DNA of 64,000 nucleotides from an uncultured Desulfuromonadales bacterium (GCA_903868145.1 CAIPTY010000051.1:104008-168007); one strand, 5' to 3'. Shown: positions 45,555 through 56,789, numbered from the stretch's first letter. The notes: generated by a model not told the origin, from the letters alone. Made by a program: numbers and translations.

Positions 45555-45839
45555 TTAACCTCCGGCTCCCGGGGGGAATAACGCGAGGACATCGCCGTCT
45601 CGGACCGGAGTGTCCAGTTTGTCCAGATGCAGGATGTTGCGCCGGTTCAGCAGAATGATGGTTCCGGCATGCAGGATGCCCTGTTCGCTGATCAGCTTGT
45701 GAGTAAGCGGAATCGTTTCAACCGCCTGGAACTTTTCCAGAATCCGGCCAACCGTGTCCCCTTCCTGCCACGGCAGGTCAAGGGCTTCTTTGCCGGATAG
45801 CATGAGTCGCAACAAACCGTAGAACTGGAGTCGAAGCAT
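45555..45839 (-). CDS. MoaD/ThiS-family sulfur carrier protein
   Basis: A 94-aa beta-grasp protein ending in PPGAGG, the Gly-Gly tail activated by ThiF/MoeB enzymes. Three bases separate its stop from the ThiF-like ATG. As part of the AOR operon it would supply sulfur for the dithiolene of the tungsten- or molybdenum-pterin. Confidence 0.9.
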   Translation of the reverse strand: MLRLQFYGLLRLMLSGKEALDLPWQEGDTVGRILEKFQAVETIPLTHKLISEQGILHAGTIILLNRRNILHLDKLDTPVRDGDVLALFPPGAGG

Positions 45840-45850
45840 AGTGAGCCTGC

Positions 45851-47074
45851 CTAAGCAATCTGGCGCATGAAAGCGGCGTGGCTGTTTGTCGCCTGCAGCA
45901 TCTTCATGCCGGGAAACAGTGCTCTGGCACGAATCATCTGGTAGTAGACTCCGGAATCGTTGGTTTCCCCGATCAGGGAGGCACCGATAATCCGCTGCTT
46001 TTCATCGAGGAATACTTTCCGGAAACGGCCGATAGAACGATTTCCTGCTGTCACGGTCTGCGCTGCATCATCGAAACAGTAACCGATTACCGCCACATCG
46101 AGTCCGAATACTTCAGTGATATTGTTCTTCATGCTGCCGCCGTATGCGCATTCAAGGCCTAGCATGTTCAGGGCGGCATGTTCCCCCTGTTCCACGGCAG
46201 TAATCCAGTTCCCCTGCACGTTTTTTGCACCGGTAACGTAGTCTTTTCCTTCAGCCGCGTCGCCGGCGGCAAAGATATCAGGGTGATCGGTCCGGCAGAA
46301 GTCGTCAATCAGTATGCCGTCCCCCACCGCCAGTCCGGCATCTCGAGCCAGTTTTGTGTTCGGAGTGACCCCTTTGCCGACCAGCAGGGCATCCGTGGTG
46401 AGGCGCTTGCCGGAAGCGAGAGCCAGTTCAACCCGCTCACCTTCGGTCACTTCGGTAATGTCATCCCTTTTGTGCAGCACAACACCGGCAGCGACAAAGT
46501 GTTCTTCCAGCAGTGCGGCTGACTCCCCATCGAGCAAACGGCTGAAAATCCGGTCTGAACCTACCACAAGGTGCCGCTCCACTCCGGGGGGCAGGTGGGA
46601 CAGCACCGGAACACTCACCAGTCCGGCACCGAGGGCGGTCACGCTTCGGGCCGATTTCAGCAGCGACTCAAGTTTTTCGGCATCTGCCATATGGCGCAGC
46701 GTACTTACCCGTCCCATCCCCTCCTTGAACGGGCGTGCTTCACTCCCGAGCGCCAGCAGCAGTTTGCCGAAGCCGAGTGTCGTTCCATCGGCAAGCTGAA
46801 CTTCATGCCCGGTGACGTCAAGCCTGGTCGCAGCCTGACCGAAAAAAGGGGTCACAGCCGAATCGCTGTAAAACGTATGGTCAACCAGGTAGAGATGGTC
46901 TTTCCCGGTCTTGCCACCGATATAGTGGGGGGTCAAGACCCGGGAATAGGCCGGGCACCCTTCGCGATCAATCAACGCGATGGTTGTCTGGCTGGAGTTG
47001 CGGCGAATGGTGCGGATGGCCTGCAAGCCGGCGGCACTGTTGCCAATGATGACTATGTCAAAACGTTGCGGCAT
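45851..47074 (-). CDS. FAD/NAD(P)-dependent oxidoreductase of the AOR locus
   Basis: A 407-aa pyridine-nucleotide-disulfide-type flavoprotein: FAD motif IVIIGNSAAGLQAIRTI at the start, a second nucleotide fold near VTALGAGLVSVPVLSHL, and the FAD-binding DIFAAGDAAEG near residue 285. It likely passes electrons between AOR/ferredoxin and NAD(P). ATG 47074 has GGAGGGAATC; the track's 47248 start runs through a hairpin and the AOR end. Confidence 0.88.
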   Translation of the reverse strand: MPQRFDIVIIGNSAAGLQAIRTIRRNSSQTTIALIDREGCPAYSRVLTPHYIGGKTGKDHLYLVDHTFYSDSAVTPFFGQAATRLDVTGHEVQLADGTTLGFGKLLLALGSEARPFKEGMGRVSTLRHMADAEKLESLLKSARSVTALGAGLVSVPVLSHLPPGVERHLVVGSDRIFSRLLDGESAALLEEHFVAAGVVLHKRDDITEVTEGERVELALASGKRLTTDALLVGKGVTPNTKLARDAGLAVGDGILIDDFCRTDHPDIFAAGDAAEGKDYVTGAKNVQGNWITAVEQGEHAALNMLGLECAYGGSMKNNITEVFGLDVAVIGYCFDDAAQTVTAGNRSIGRFRKVFLDEKQRIIGASLIGETNDSGVYYQMIRARALFPGMKMLQATNSHAAFMRQIA

Positions 47075-47093
47075 GACGATTCCCTCCAAAACG

Positions 47094-47119
47094 GGAGAAG
47101 CCCGCATGCGGGCTTCTCC
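47094..47119 (-). terminator. 26-bp perfect palindrome between AOR and the flavoprotein gene
   Basis: GGAGAAGCCCGCATGCGGGCTTCTCC is a perfect self-complementary hairpin in the 64-base gap, followed on the minus strand by CGTTTTGGAGG. It could attenuate transcription or protect the AOR message, and its end is only a few bases from the next ribosome site. Confidence 0.6.
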
Positions 47120-47138
47120 TTGTTGCTGTCGGCGGCGG

Positions 47139-48944
47139 TTACGCCAGCCCCAGTGTCTGTAACTTTTCCGTTGTCGGAATCCCCTGGACATCCCAGCCTC
47201 TAACGCTGTAGTAATCCGGCAGCATCTCGGGGAGTCGGGAAACAACACCCTTCATCGGTCCGTCAGGGAGTGGTTCGCTGAGGATACGTTTCGGAAGGGT
47301 GTCCTGTGCCGGAGAAATGCCCGCCTTCAGGTTGAAGAGCCGCTCCATGTTCCAGATTCGGTCTCCCGCCACCATCATCTGGTCGTCGGAACAGGTGGAG
47401 CCGGTTATCGCATTGAGCAGCTTGGTGACTTGCGGCACCCCGATGCTGAATGTGGTGAACAGGCAGACACCGGCAGAATCAACCAGCGCCGTGACATCCT
47501 GAAATGCCTTGGCCCAGGCGGCTTTGCCCTCTATCGCCTGCGGATCAAGTTTTTCCGGCAGTCCAAGAATCTCCGGTGATACCAGATAACCACGCACGTG
47601 GCAGGCACCGCGGTTGCTCGTTGCATACTCCAGACCCATCCCCTGGATCGCACGTCCGTCATACGCCGGGAACTCCTGCTTTTTAACCGACATGGACAGT
47701 TCCGGCACGCCGTAACTGTCTGCCAGCCGGTACGAGCCGAGGCCAATTTTCTTGCCAAACCCTTCGCCTTTGCCGGTCATCTCCACCAGCTTGACCATGG
47801 CATCACTATCGCCGAAATTGAGCGGCATTCCGACTTCGGCTTCAGTGATCAGGCCCCGCTGGAACAACTCCATGGCGCATGCCACGGTTGAGCCGATTGT
47901 TATGGTGTCCATGCCGTATTCGTCGCAGAGATAGTTTGCTTTAACAATAGCCGCCATATCGGAAATGCCGCAGGTCGCGCCGAGAGACCAGAGGGTTTCA
48001 TACTCCGGGCCTTCGCCTTTGCCGGTAAAACGTGCATCAGTAAGTTTGGTCACACGTCCACAGGCAATGACGCACCCCATGCAACCCTTGTTGCGCTTGA
48101 GATAGGTCTGTACCAACCGCTCTCCGGAAATGTCCTCGGCCTTGTCAAAGGTTCCGAACTGTGAGTTGTTGGTCGGCAACGCGCCGCTCTGATTGATGAT
48201 GTTCACCAGTATTGCCGTTCCCAGAGCCGGCAGTCCTTCCCCGGTAACCGGGTGCTGCCGCAGCATTTTCAAAGTCTCGCGTGCCGCTTCACGGAACCCG
48301 GTCGGGCTGGCCGCAGTAACGCCTCCGGTACCGCGTACGGCAATCGCCTTAAGGTTTTTGCTCCCCATGACGGTGCCGACACCACTTCGCCCGGCTGCGC
48401 GATGTTTGTCGTTGATAATGCAGGCAAAGCGTACCTGGTTTTCTCCAGCAGGTCCAATACAGGCCACCTTGGCGTCACCGTGGAACTCGGCACGAATCAG
48501 GTCTTCGGTCTCATCAGTGGTTTTGCCCCACAAATGCCCGGCGTCAACCAGTTCGGCCTGCTGATTATGGATCTTCAGGTAGAGAGGTGTTGCTGCTTTC
48601 CCTTCCACGATGATCATATCAAAGCCGGAGTATTTCAGTTCGCAGGGGAAATACCCCCCCGAGTTGGAGCAGGCAACCGTGCCGGTCAGGGGGGACTTGG
48701 TCACCACCATGTAGCGGCCGTTGGCAGCGCCGTAGGTACCGGTCAGCGGACCGGTGGCGAAGATAAGTTTATTGTCGATACCCAGAGCATCGGTAGCGGG
48801 GTCGACCTCTTCGGTCAGGTATTTCGTTGCGAGGCCGCGGCCACCGATATAGGCGGCGGCCCAGTCCATGTTAAGTGCTTCAGTGGTGCAGCTCTTCTCG
48901 TTGAGATTGACTCTCAGCAGTTTTCCATGCCATCCGTTTCCCAT
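47139..48944 (-). CDS. aor: tungsten-containing aldehyde:ferredoxin oxidoreductase
   Basis: A 601-aa AOR. Family blocks include WHGKLLRVNLNEK, YIGGRGLATKYL, TGPLTGTYGAANGRYMVVTKSPLTG, CSNSGGYFPCELK and a cluster motif GCMGCVIACGR with a later cysteine (AGVCLFTT). It oxidises aldehydes to acids with ferredoxin, or the reverse, using bis-tungstopterin and one 4Fe-4S cluster. Position two in the operon, one base after the ferredoxin stop, with GGGGGAGGTG upstream. Confidence 0.95.
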   Translation of the reverse strand: MGNGWHGKLLRVNLNEKSCTTEALNMDWAAAYIGGRGLATKYLTEEVDPATDALGIDNKLIFATGPLTGTYGAANGRYMVVTKSPLTGTVACSNSGGYFPCELKYSGFDMIIVEGKAATPLYLKIHNQQAELVDAGHLWGKTTDETEDLIRAEFHGDAKVACIGPAGENQVRFACIINDKHRAAGRSGVGTVMGSKNLKAIAVRGTGGVTAASPTGFREAARETLKMLRQHPVTGEGLPALGTAILVNIINQSGALPTNNSQFGTFDKAEDISGERLVQTYLKRNKGCMGCVIACGRVTKLTDARFTGKGEGPEYETLWSLGATCGISDMAAIVKANYLCDEYGMDTITIGSTVACAMELFQRGLITEAEVGMPLNFGDSDAMVKLVEMTGKGEGFGKKIGLGSYRLADSYGVPELSMSVKKQEFPAYDGRAIQGMGLEYATSNRGACHVRGYLVSPEILGLPEKLDPQAIEGKAAWAKAFQDVTALVDSAGVCLFTTFSIGVPQVTKLLNAITGSTCSDDQMMVAGDRIWNMERLFNLKAGISPAQDTLPKRILSEPLPDGPMKGVVSRLPEMLPDYYSVRGWDVQGIPTTEKLQTLGLA

Positions 48945-48945
48945 T

Positions 48946-49425
48946 TCACACCTCCCCCTGTCCGTCTTTCATCGTTCTGGCAAACTTCAGCACCTTCTCG
49001 CGCAATGGCAGATCTTCTTCAGAGAACTTGAGGCAATGGGTCGGGCAGAACGCCACGCATTCCGGAAAATCAGAGCCGCAGAGATTGCACTTGTCAGCTT
49101 TCCCCGTTTCCGGAAGGTATTTGATCATACCGAAGGGACAGGCGCTGACACAGGTACGGCAGCCGACACATTTCAACTCGTCAACCGTTACGATTCCGGA
49201 CTTTACATCCTTGTCGATAGCCCCCTTCGGACAGGCTTTCAGACACCACGGATCGTCGCACTGCATGCAGGTCACCGTAATAAACTGGGCATCGTCCATG
49301 AATACCTCGTTGATGATGCGGGATTTGCTGGGCGCAAACTCACCGCGGTGCCTGAAAGAACAGGCAAGCTCACAGCTCTTGCATCCAATGCACTTGGACG
49401 GTTCTATGCGAATTAACTTTTGCAT
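48946..49425 (-). CDS. 4Fe-4S ferredoxin-type electron transfer protein
   Basis: A 159-aa protein with four cluster-binding cysteine sets: CIGCKSCELAC, CMQCDDPWCLKACP, CVGCRTCVSACP and CNLCGSDFPECVAFCP. This HycB/AorA-like multi-cluster type commonly partners AOR and shuttles electrons. GAGGGAGG precedes the ATG. First gene of the AOR operon. Confidence 0.93.
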   Translation of the reverse strand: MQKLIRIEPSKCIGCKSCELACSFRHRGEFAPSKSRIINEVFMDDAQFITVTCMQCDDPWCLKACPKGAIDKDVKSGIVTVDELKCVGCRTCVSACPFGMIKYLPETGKADKCNLCGSDFPECVAFCPTHCLKFSEEDLPLREKVLKFARTMKDGQGEV

Positions 49426-49452
49426 GGCTGACCTCCCTCAAATGATATACTC

Positions 49453-49611
49453 GCAGTAGACTACTGCAGACTGCGGGGCGCTGCTCAACAATATCAACGT
49501 GTGACCATCTCAGCTTAACAACATAAAATTGGAACTATAAATGCTTCAAGGCAGGAAAAACAGATGCACAGAAATTGCATCCAACGCTATCATTATGCAA
49601 AAATCGCATAA
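49453..49611. promoter_or_regulatory. operator candidates upstream of the AOR operon
   Basis: Three dyads lie in the gap between the ModE-like gene and the ferredoxin gene: GCAGTAG-A-CTACTGC (49453-49467), GATGCA-N7-TGCATC (49563-49581) and TTATGC-N7-GCATAA (49593-49611). The last two share an ATGC...GCAT core, as expected for sites of one dimeric regulator. Binding by the ModE-like protein is inference. Confidence 0.5.
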
Positions 49612-49626
49612 CGGTCAAGAAAAAAA

Positions 49627-49971
49627 TTACGTGTCTACCAGCGTGTTAAAATCCTTCAGTATCTTCTCGTAGTGCTCCAATAATTCCATACCTGTCGGGG
49701 TCAATATTGTTGAACCACCACCAACGCCGCCACGTTTTTTCTCCACCAGCAATATATTGAGGGCGTCCTCCATATCTTTCACCATAGCCCAGGCACGACG
49801 AAATGATATTCCCATTGCCTTTGCAGAAGCGTTAATCGAGTTGGTCTCCTGGATAAGACGAAACAGTTGAGCCCGCCCCTCGCCAAAAAACCTCTGACCA
49901 TTGATCTCCAGCCAAACTTTTTTTTTGACCTGAATAGAATAATTGCAATTATTCAAAAATAAATCCCGCAT
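49627..49971 (-). CDS. ModE-like winged-helix regulator
   Basis: A protein of about 114 aa with the ModE N-terminal domain: KVWLEINGQRFFGEGRAQLFRLI, SINASAKAMGISFRRAWAMVKDME, KRGGVGGGSTILTPTG. It has no molybdate-binding Mop domain, so it is the short single-domain type. Lying upstream of the AOR operon it probably controls that operon. ATG 49971 is used; the track's start at 50082 is TTG without a ribosome site. Confidence 0.82.
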   Translation of the reverse strand: MRDLFLNNCNYSIQVKKKVWLEINGQRFFGEGRAQLFRLIQETNSINASAKAMGISFRRAWAMVKDMEDALNILLVEKKRGGVGGGSTILTPTGMELLEHYEKILKDFNTLVDT

Positions 49972-50120
49972 GATGCCAACGATACGACAAATCCCGTTCA
50001 ATTGAAATAGTATTTGAGATCTCCTGCTAATAGATACGCTGAATTTTTCATCGACATGCGGTGGGATTATACTGAGGAGCAAATGGGGATGCAGACAGAC
50101 AGCCTGAATTTTTGTGAGTT

Positions 50121-50152
50121 ACAAAAAAAGAGCGGCATCGCTGCCGCTCTTT
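50121..50152 (-). terminator. terminator of the atp operon
   Basis: An 11-pair stem AAAGAGCGGCA/TGCCGCTCTTT with a four-base loop and seven T on the minus strand, 22 bases past the atpC stop. Confidence 0.93.
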
Positions 50153-50173
50153 GCAAAAGATCTGTTTACGAGA

Positions 50174-50590
50174 CTATTTCCGCGCCGACTTGCCGGCTAC
50201 CTGCATCCGAATGATGGCCCGTTGGAGAGCCGCTTCGTAAATCTTATGCTGCTTGTCCTCGGGAGTCAGCTTTTTGAGAGCCTCTTCTGCCCGGCCGAGA
50301 GCCGCCCGGGCACGTTCGATATCAATCGCATCAGAGACTTCTGCTGTCTCAACCAGAACTACAATCCTGTCGTCCTTGATTTCGAAATAGCCCCAATTAA
50401 GAGCCAGACTCGCAGAGGCACCATTGTTTTTATACGACAGTTCGCCAATCCTCAGTGACGTAAGGAAAGGTGCATGTCCCGGAAGAACGCCAAATTCGCC
50501 CAGCTTGCCGGTCGCAGTGACCTCATCGATTTCGGTGTCTACCACTTTGTTGTAGGGAGTGAGTATTTCAAGCTTCATCTTTTCAGCCAT
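50174..50590 (-). CDS. atpC: ATP synthase epsilon subunit
   Basis: A 138-aa F1 epsilon subunit: LEILTPYNKVVDTEIDEV, LPGHAPFLTSLRIGEL, then the helical C-terminal hairpin (RARAALGRAEEALKKL). It links the rotor and inhibits ATPase activity. AAGGAATG precedes the ATG. Last gene of the operon. Confidence 0.96.
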   Translation of the reverse strand: MAEKMKLEILTPYNKVVDTEIDEVTATGKLGEFGVLPGHAPFLTSLRIGELSYKNNGASASLALNWGYFEIKDDRIVVLVETAEVSDAIDIERARAALGRAEEALKKLTPEDKQHKIYEAALQRAIIRMQVAGKSARK

Positions 50591-50635
50591 ATATCATTCC
50601 TTGGAAGAGCTTCAGGTACGCTCTGAAAGGTAAAT

Positions 50636-52081
<1,446 letters not shown>

Positions 52082-52106
52082 TCATATAGTGTTCGTGACG
52101 TAGTAT

Positions 52107-52973
52107 TTAACCTTTGATCGATTCAGAACCGGAGATGATCTCCATCAGCTCCGTTGTAATGGCAGCCTGGCGCGCACGGTTATACTGAAGGGTCAGCTTG
52201 CCGATCATCTCGGAGGCATTCTTGGAAGCACTGTCCATGGCCGTCATACGGGCGCCATGTTCACCGGCAACCGATTCCAGCATTGACTTGAAAATCTGAA
52301 CCTCGATATTCTTAGGCAGGATCTCCGCCAGAAGCTCATCAACCGATGGCTCGTAAATGAACTCGACCGGCGTCTCGTCTTCCACACCCTTTCCTTCCGG
52401 CACCACCGGCAACAGCGGCTGAAAGGTTATGTCCTGTGACATGACCGTGCGGAATGAGTTGTAGAGCAGTTCAACCTGATCATACTCACCAGCCACAAAA
52501 CCATCAATGATTTCCTGAGCAATCACCGCCGCAGTCTGGTAGTTTGGTTTGGCCAGAACATTGGCGTAGTTCCTGTAAATCGAATAGCGACTCCTGAAGA
52601 ATTCATTGCCTTTTCGGCCAACCGTCATGACGCTGATCTGTTCGTATGAACCGGCATTTTCCTTGATATAGCGGTCACCGGCCTTGCACAGATTGCTGTT
52701 GAATCCACCGCACAATCCACGGTCTGACGTAACCACAACCAGAAGCAGCTTCCTGGCATCACGCTTTTCAAGCAGCGGATGAAGATCCCCTTCCTGATTC
52801 AAGGACAGTGATTGCAGCACCTCTCCCAGCTTTTTCGCATAGGGGCGAGCGGCAACTACATTTTCCTGAGCCCGGCGCAACTTTGCCGCCGAGACCATTT
52901 TCATGGCCTTGGTAATTTGTCGCGTATTTTTTACGGATACAATCCGCTTCTTGATGCTTTTAAGGCTTGCCAT
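52107..52973 (-). CDS. atpG: ATP synthase gamma subunit
   Basis: A 288-aa central-stalk subunit: [28 protein letters not shown] at the start, [13 protein letters not shown] in the middle and [33 protein letters not shown] at the end. Canonical length. Confidence 0.97.
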   Translation of the reverse strand: MASLKSIKKRIVSVKNTRQITKAMKMVSAAKLRRAQENVVAARPYAKKLGEVLQSLSLNQEGDLHPLLEKRDARKLLLVVVTSDRGLCGGFNSNLCKAGDRYIKENAGSYEQISVMTVGRKGNEFFRSRYSIYRNYANVLAKPNYQTAAVIAQEIIDGFVAGEYDQVELLYNSFRTVMSQDITFQPLLPVVPEGKGVEDETPVEFIYEPSVDELLAEILPKNIEVQIFKSMLESVAGEHGARMTAMDSASKNASEMIGKLTLQYNRARQAAITTELMEIISGSESIKG

Positions 52974-52991
52974 AACTCAAACCATCCTTGT

Positions 52992-54500
52992 TTACGCGGT
53001 GAATTCCTTCTTGAACTGTCCCATCGCTGCAATGATTCTGCCCTTCAGATCATCGTCAATGGCCTTTTTGTCACGCAGTTCAGCAACCAGCTCGGCCTGA
53101 CGGTTATCGAAGAATGCGTACAGCTCGATCTCGTACTTCTTGAGGGCGGATACCGGGTAGTCATCCAGAAAGCCGTTGTTGGCCGCAAAAATGACCAGAA
53201 CCTGCTTCTCGTTGGGAATCGGACGATACTGCGGCTGCTTGAGAATCTCGACCAGACGGACACCACGCTCCAACTGCATCTGGGTAGCCTTGTCCAGATC
53301 GGAACCGAACTGGGCAAAAGCAGCCATTTCGCGATATTGAGCCAGGTCGAGACGAAGTGTGCCGGCAACCTGCTTCATGGACTTGGTCTGGGCGGAACCG
53401 CCGACGCGCGATACCGAGAGGCCGACGTTAATGGCCGGACGCACGCCGGAGAAGAAAAGGTCTGACTCCAGATAAATCTGTCCATCAGTGATGGAGATAA
53501 CGTTGGTCGGAATATAGGCGGATACGTCGCCGGCCTGGGTTTCGATGATCGGCAGTGCAGTCAGTGACCCGGCGCCGCAGGCGTCGGAAAGCTTGCAGGC
53601 ACGCTCCAGCAGGCGGCTATGAAGATAGAAAACGTCGCCCGGATAGGCTTCGCGACCGGGCGGGCGGCGAAGCAACAGTGAGAGCTGACGGTAGGCAACT
53701 GCCTGCTTGGAAAGATCGTCATAGATGATCAGGGCGTGTTTGCCGCTGTCGCGGAAAAATTCGCCCATGGTGACGCCAGTGTAGGGAGCGATAAACTGCA
53801 GAGGCGCCGACTCGGAAGCGGTTGCAGCGACGACGATGGTATAATCCATGGCGCCGTGTTCGGTCAGTTTTGAAACAACCTGGGCAACCGTGGATCGCTT
53901 CTGACCTATGGCGACATAGATACAGACAACATCCCCACCCTTCTGGTTGATGATTGTATCGATGGCGACCGCGGTCTTGCCGGTCTGGCGGTCTCCGATG
54001 ATCAGTTCGCGCTGGCCACGTCCGATAGGAACCATGGAATCAATCGCCTTGAGGCCGGTGGCCATCGGCTGGTGAACCGATTTACGGGCAACAATTCCCG
54101 GGGCCTTGATCTCCACCTTGCTGAAGCTGCTGGTATTGATAGCGCCCTTGCCGTCGATGGGTTGCCCGATAGCGTTGACAACGCGGCCGATCAGGGCATC
54201 GCCTACCGGAACCTCGGTAATGCGACCGGTGCGCTTGACGGTGTCGCCTTCCTTGATCTCGGCAAACTCACCGAGAATGGCAGCGCCAACGTTATCTTCC
54301 TCCAGGTTGAGAACCATGCCGGAGACGCCGCCGGGAAATTCCAGCAGTTCGCCCGCCATCGCCCCAGCCAGGCCGTGAATACGGGCAATACCGTCACCGA
54401 TGGAGATGATCGTACCGGTTTCCGACACCTCAACCTCTTTGCCATACTCCTTGATCTGTTTCCTGATGATCTCGCTGATCTCTTCGGCTCTGATTTCCAT
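52992..54500 (-). CDS. atpA: ATP synthase alpha subunit
   Basis: A 502-aa non-catalytic subunit with P-loop [22 protein letters not shown], and [42 protein letters not shown]-type core (shortened here for quoting; the signature is [12 protein letters not shown]). Canonical length and order. Confidence 0.97.
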   Translation of the reverse strand: MEIRAEEISEIIRKQIKEYGKEVEVSETGTIISIGDGIARIHGLAGAMAGELLEFPGGVSGMVLNLEEDNVGAAILGEFAEIKEGDTVKRTGRITEVPVGDALIGRVVNAIGQPIDGKGAINTSSFSKVEIKAPGIVARKSVHQPMATGLKAIDSMVPIGRGQRELIIGDRQTGKTAVAIDTIINQKGGDVVCIYVAIGQKRSTVAQVVSKLTEHGAMDYTIVVAATASESAPLQFIAPYTGVTMGEFFRDSGKHALIIYDDLSKQAVAYRQLSLLLRRPPGREAYPGDVFYLHSRLLERACKLSDACGAGSLTALPIIETQAGDVSAYIPTNVISITDGQIYLESDLFFSGVRPAINVGLSVSRVGGSAQTKSMKQVAGTLRLDLAQYREMAAFAQFGSDLDKATQMQLERGVRLVEILKQPQYRPIPNEKQVLVIFAANNGFLDDYPVSALKKYEIELYAFFDNRQAELVAELRDKKAIDDDLKGRIIAAMGQFKKEFTA

Positions 54501-54508
54501 GGAAGAAT

Positions 54509-55051
54509 TTACCCCTTCTGTAATATATCTTGGATCCGTTTAAGCTGAGTTTTTACGCTGCTGTCGAATGCGGTGTCGCCAATTTGGGTGATCACGCCCC
54601 CCAGAAGGCTCTGGTCGATGGAAACCTGCGGTATGACTTTCTTGCCGGTTTTCTTTTCGAGTGCGCTCCGGATGGCGGATACCTGGCTTTCGTCCAGCGC
54701 AAAGGCTGTCTTGATAACCGGGCGGATTACTCCGGACTGCTCATCGGCCAGCGTCTGATAAGTATGGACAATCTGATCCAGAAAAGCCACGCGGTTCTTG
54801 TCCACCAAGAGCATCAGGAAGTTGCCGACCAGTTCCGAGATTTTCACCCTGGCTATCAGATCGGTCATGATCCCTTTTTTCTGCTCCGCAGTGTAGGCGG
54901 GATTGGCAAAAGCCGCCTTGAGGCCGGGGTTGGCAGAGAAAACATGATCAATTTCCGTCAGTTCATCGCGAAAACGGTCAATCAGTCCGTCCTCTGAACC
55001 AATCTGTACCAGGGCCTTGGCGTAGCGGCGTGCGAGTGTATTGTTGATCAC
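54509..55051 (-). CDS. atpH: ATP synthase delta subunit
   Basis: A 180-aa peripheral-stalk subunit (OSCP type): [30 protein letters not shown] and the C-terminal [19 protein letters not shown]. It begins GTG, overlapping the atpF stop by four bases, so the two are coupled. Confidence 0.95.
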   Translation of the reverse strand: MINNTLARRYAKALVQIGSEDGLIDRFRDELTEIDHVFSANPGLKAAFANPAYTAEQKKGIMTDLIARVKISELVGNFLMLLVDKNRVAFLDQIVHTYQTLADEQSGVIRPVIKTAFALDESQVSAIRSALEKKTGKKVIPQVSIDQSLLGGVITQIGDTAFDSSVKTQLKRIQDILQKG

Positions 55052-55656
55052 TGGATCTGTACCACCTTGTCAAGGTATTCACCGACAAATCTGTCGTGGT
55101 CGGCCTTCTGGATGGCGCCTTTCAGTTTACCGGTAGCGATCTCGACCGCCAGGCGTGCAGCCTCGGCCTGCAACTCCGCACGGGCCTTGACTGTCTCCTG
55201 CTCCGCAGACTGTGCAGCCTGGGCGGCAATCTTCAGGGCCGCGGCCCGGGCTTCCGCGATGATGCGCTCTTTCTCCAGCTCAGCTTCACGGATAATGGAC
55301 GCCTGTAATTCATCAATCTCTTTGGTGGCCTGGGAGAGTTTCCCGCTGTACTCGGCCAGTTTGGCTTCGGCTGCCGCCCTGCCATCCTGTGCTTCCTTGA
55401 GATCTTTCTCTATCTGTGACTTCCGGGCTGCCAGAGAGCCTTTCACATCCGCCTTCTTGACTGCGAATACGAGTATGGCGATCAGCAGGGCAAAATTGAG
55501 TACACGCCAGCCGAAGTCCTTCATCTGGGCGCCGCTGTCAACGTGGTGCGCACCGCCGCCTTCACTGGCAAAACCGGCTGAGGCAGCCAAAACGACCGCA
55601 ACGATGTATATCAGGGAGAACGCTGTTTTTTTGCTGCGATCGGAAACAATAAACAT
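55048..55656 (-). CDS. atpF: ATP synthase b subunit
   Basis: A 202-aa b-type stator subunit. A signal-like hydrophobic start (FSLIYIVAVVLAASAGFA) precedes the usual membrane span (VLNFALLIAILVFAVKK, about residues 52-68) and a long Ala/Glu/Lys-rich coiled coil. The extra N-terminal segment may be a cleaved signal, as in some related bacteria; that is inference. Confidence 0.93.
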   Translation of the reverse strand: MFIVSDRSKKTAFSLIYIVAVVLAASAGFASEGGGAHHVDSGAQMKDFGWRVLNFALLIAILVFAVKKADVKGSLAARKSQIEKDLKEAQDGRAAAEAKLAEYSGKLSQATKEIDELQASIIREAELEKERIIAEARAAALKIAAQAAQSAEQETVKARAELQAEAARLAVEIATGKLKGAIQKADHDRFVGEYLDKVVQIQ

Positions 55657-55657
55657 T

Positions 55658-56083
55658 CTACGTGTTCCTCCCCAGGATTTTCTCGCAGATATCGCCGGAC
55701 AGAATCTCAGCCTGCTGTTTCAGCAGTGCCCGTGCATCTGCCGCCTCCTTGGCGACCCTATCGCGGATGGTTCCGAGCGACTCGGCTGCTTCCCTGCGAG
55801 CATTTTCCAAAAGCGAGGTTTCCTCAGCCTGAGCCTGCTTGAGAGCCTCAGCCCTGCGACCGGCAGCTTCATTTCTGGCATCACGAAGACGAGCCTCGTA
55901 CTGTGCCATCTTCGCCTGCACCTCGCCATCAACCGAAACAGCCTTGTCGCGAGCCCCGTCGATCACCTGGCGGCGATCAGCCAGCACCTTGCGAATGGGC
56001 TTGTAGAGAAAGATATTGAGGACAAGTACCAGAATCCCGAAATTGACCAATTGAAAGATAAAAGCCAAATTTAATTCAATCAC
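55658..56083 (-). CDS. atpF': ATP synthase b' subunit
   Basis: A 141-aa second stator subunit: one N-terminal span (LAFIFQLVNFGILVLVLNIFLY) and a charged coiled coil. Two unlike b subunits in tandem at the head of the atp operon are usual for Geobacter-like bacteria, whose a and c subunit genes lie elsewhere. GTG start with AGGGGTAGG upstream. Confidence 0.93.
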   Translation of the reverse strand: MIELNLAFIFQLVNFGILVLVLNIFLYKPIRKVLADRRQVIDGARDKAVSVDGEVQAKMAQYEARLRDARNEAAGRRAEALKQAQAEETSLLENARREAAESLGTIRDRVAKEAADARALLKQQAEILSGDICEKILGRNT

Positions 56084-56234
56084 GACCTACCCCTTGCAGG
56101 TATGCTGAGTTGTATACTGTATCCAAAGATTAGTGCGTAAAACTATGGCTGGATATCATGATTACCGGTGCGGTGTCAAGCACAATTGAGATTCGAAGAC
56201 AATAATTATATTGTGTTCTACTCGCGTAAGTTCT

Positions 56235-56558
56235 CTACAAACGCGACAAGACCAGTTGATTGATCGAAACACCCTGTTCCGCGGAAAGAATTGCAAGGCC
56301 TCGATGTACATCCGGCGGCACCCGCAGCGTGATATTTCCCCGATAATGTCTGGCACCCAGGGGTTCCGGTACCACCCCTCCCTCTTCTTCAATCCACCGG
56401 ATGGACTCTGCGACCACGTCTTCGATCTCCCTGAGCGCCTTTTCCGGTGTTGCGCCATGGGCCGCCAGGGACGGAAACTCAATGCAACGGGCGATATGAA
56501 GTTGATCTTCGACCGACCACTCGATACGATAGGTATATTTATTCTGATCATGTTTCAT
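56235..56558 (-). CDS. hicB: HicB-family antitoxin
   Basis: A 107-aa antitoxin: YTYRIEWSVEDQLHIARCIEFPSLAAHGATPEKALREI is the HicB partial RNase-H-like fold, and VPPDVHRGLAILSAEQGVSINQLVLSRL is a ribbon-helix-helix DNA-binding tail. It would neutralise HicA and repress the pair. GGAGAGAACAC precedes the ATG, which overlaps the hicA end by 11 bases. Confidence 0.9.
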   Translation of the reverse strand: MKHDQNKYTYRIEWSVEDQLHIARCIEFPSLAAHGATPEKALREIEDVVAESIRWIEEEGGVVPEPLGARHYRGNITLRVPPDVHRGLAILSAEQGVSINQLVLSRL

Positions 56559-56781
56559 GTGTTCTCTCCAGTTTTTCTATTGCCTTTTTTACCTGAAGCA
56601 CCTGGTAGGGCTTCGCCATCTTTCCGTCCCGCTGGAGATTGATGCGCGGATCTCCCGGCCATGGGGTTTTGAAGATATGGTGGCTTCCGGCAATTCTCGG
56701 TTCTCCAAATTTTTCGCGGCACAGCGCCAGAAGTTTCTGAAACATCACGTTGCTGGGGTTGTCAAGTATGTCGCTTTTCAT
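56548..56781 (-). CDS. hicA: HicA-family mRNA interferase toxin
   Basis: A 77-aa toxin of the double-stranded-RNA-binding fold: the catalytic histidine lies in RIAGSHHIFKTPWPGDPRINLQ, followed by KPYQVLQVKKAIEKL. It would cleave mRNA when free of HicB. A perfect 18-bp palindrome sits just upstream as the likely operator. Confidence 0.9.
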   Translation of the reverse strand: MKSDILDNPSNVMFQKLLALCREKFGEPRIAGSHHIFKTPWPGDPRINLQRDGKMAKPYQVLQVKKAIEKLERTHET

Positions 56782-56789
56782 GTGGGGAC

